Shown: positions 63,574-64,000 of the stretch, piece by piece
Layout: each line of letters begins with the position of its first letter
How positions within the stretch are numbered: position 1 is the first letter of the stretch
Assembly: GCF_030997045.1 (NCBI RefSeq)
Contig: NZ_CP116899.1
Coordinates: 2,806,001 to 2,870,000, forward strand
DNA: 64,000 nt
DNA from: Microbulbifer sp. TB1203
GTDB taxonomy: Bacteria > Pseudomonadota > Gammaproteobacteria > Pseudomonadales > Cellvibrionaceae
Direction: 5' to 3'
Program-made: the position numbers and the translations under genes
Notes under the pieces: model-generated
What the model was told of the DNA's origin: nothing
Databases searched by the model: none
What the model saw: only the letters and a program-made list of their open reading frames with translations

Positions 63574-63586
63574 TTGTTAAAGAGCA
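63574..63586 (-). promoter_or_regulatory. boxA antitermination element
   Basis: The minus strand reads TGCTCTTTAACAA, the standard rRNA boxA, in the tRNA-Ala to 23S spacer about 175 nt upstream of the 23S start. It recruits NusB/S10 to keep polymerase elongating through 23S. Confidence 0.88.
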
Positions 63587-63683
63587 TCTGATGTAAAAAT
63601 CAGAAAGCTGGACTCTTATTCTTAAACCGCAAGAAACTGCTAAGAACCCAGGTTTCTGATTTCTGAAGTGGATCGTCAGGAGA

Positions 63684-63759
63684 TGGTGGAGCTAAGCGGG
63701 ATCGAACCGCTGACCTCCTGCGTGCAAGGCAGGCGCTCTCCCAGCTGAGCTATAGCCCC
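63684..63759 (-). tRNA. alaT: tRNA-Ala (TGC anticodon)
   Basis: 76 nt including an encoded CCA. The minus strand starts GGGGCTATAGCTCAGC, has the anticodon in CTTGCAC, and the T-arm GGTTCGATCC. It lies in the 16S-23S spacer as usual. Confidence 0.98.
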
Positions 63760-63869
63760 ATCGATAAGCATTTTCTAAAAGGAAAATGTAAATTTCGCTA
63801 ATCAAGGCATCTTGTCGCGCCGCATAGTTCACTATGCAAGCGACAAAATAACGCAGAGTAGCGGAATTT

Positions 63870-63946
<77 letters not shown>

Positions 63947-64000
63947 ATAACTTTTGCCCTCGGGTTTTAACCTCAGGGCTCTAGACCCGCCCAACGGGCT

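Overview
This is GC-rich gammaproteobacterial chromosome. The most likely source is a marine cellvibrionalean such as Microbulbifer; that assignment is an inference from gene content and style and was not tested by search. Support comes from a 16S-Ile-Ala-23S-5S type rRNA operon, an AlgP/histone H1-like Lys/Ala protein, a leuA / holD-like / rimI string, many secreted metallopeptidases (M48, M13, M28, M12B-like), and several families of short palindromic intergenic repeats. No phage, transposase, plasmid or CRISPR gene was seen.

Layout. 1-4849 (+): the end of an operon with two von Willebrand A (VWA) proteins, one carrying a MotB/ExbD-like membrane helix, then two lipoproteins and an M48 protease lipoprotein. 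5158-7643 (+): a GntP-type permease and a periplasmic glycerophosphodiesterase. 7687-10942 (-): an enoyl-CoA hydratase-like gene and a pair (amidinotransferase-fold hydrolase plus carbamoylase-like M20 hydrolase) that could turn a guanidino compound into an amine in two steps. 11064-23198: tryptophan dioxygenase, an orphan ExbD, methylglyoxal synthase, a metallophosphoesterase, an AT-hook/AlgP-like protein, a glycerate-kinase-like P-loop kinase, an RND efflux pair and a cyclic-nucleotide-binding protein. 23507-35664: a chalcone-isomerase-like/TonB fusion, an M13 peptidase, an LplT-PlsC fusion, a large secreted reprolysin-type protease, rtcA with a DUF72 gene, and catalase.

35788-38074 is different: AT-rich, with tiny same-strand membrane or secreted hypothetical genes separated by imperfect palindromes. 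Two of these (37229-37370 and 37612-37697) have the ends and arms expected of integron attC sites. No integrase is present, so I read this as a small integrase-less cassette cluster.

38349-53607: M28 peptidase, an acyltransferase / TSUP / membrane-protein operon, prfC, pepP-like, leuA / holD-like / rimI / MATE, glutathione peroxidase with an OhrR-like regulator, and a cytochrome c-FTR1 iron permease behind a Fur-box-like site. 53716-58797 (-) is the most interesting protein-coding locus: bactofilin, a protein with two methyltransferase-like domains, a ZorA-like proton channel with a long coiled-coil tail, a ZorB-like stator with an OmpA domain, and a Cys-rich zinc-binding-type protein. The effectors of known Zorya defence systems are absent.

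59945-63946 (-): rRNA operon lacking 16S (which lies beyond the window end). Its 23S gene carries a 157-nt intervening sequence in the position of helix 45, bounded by a 22-nt near-perfect inverted repeat.
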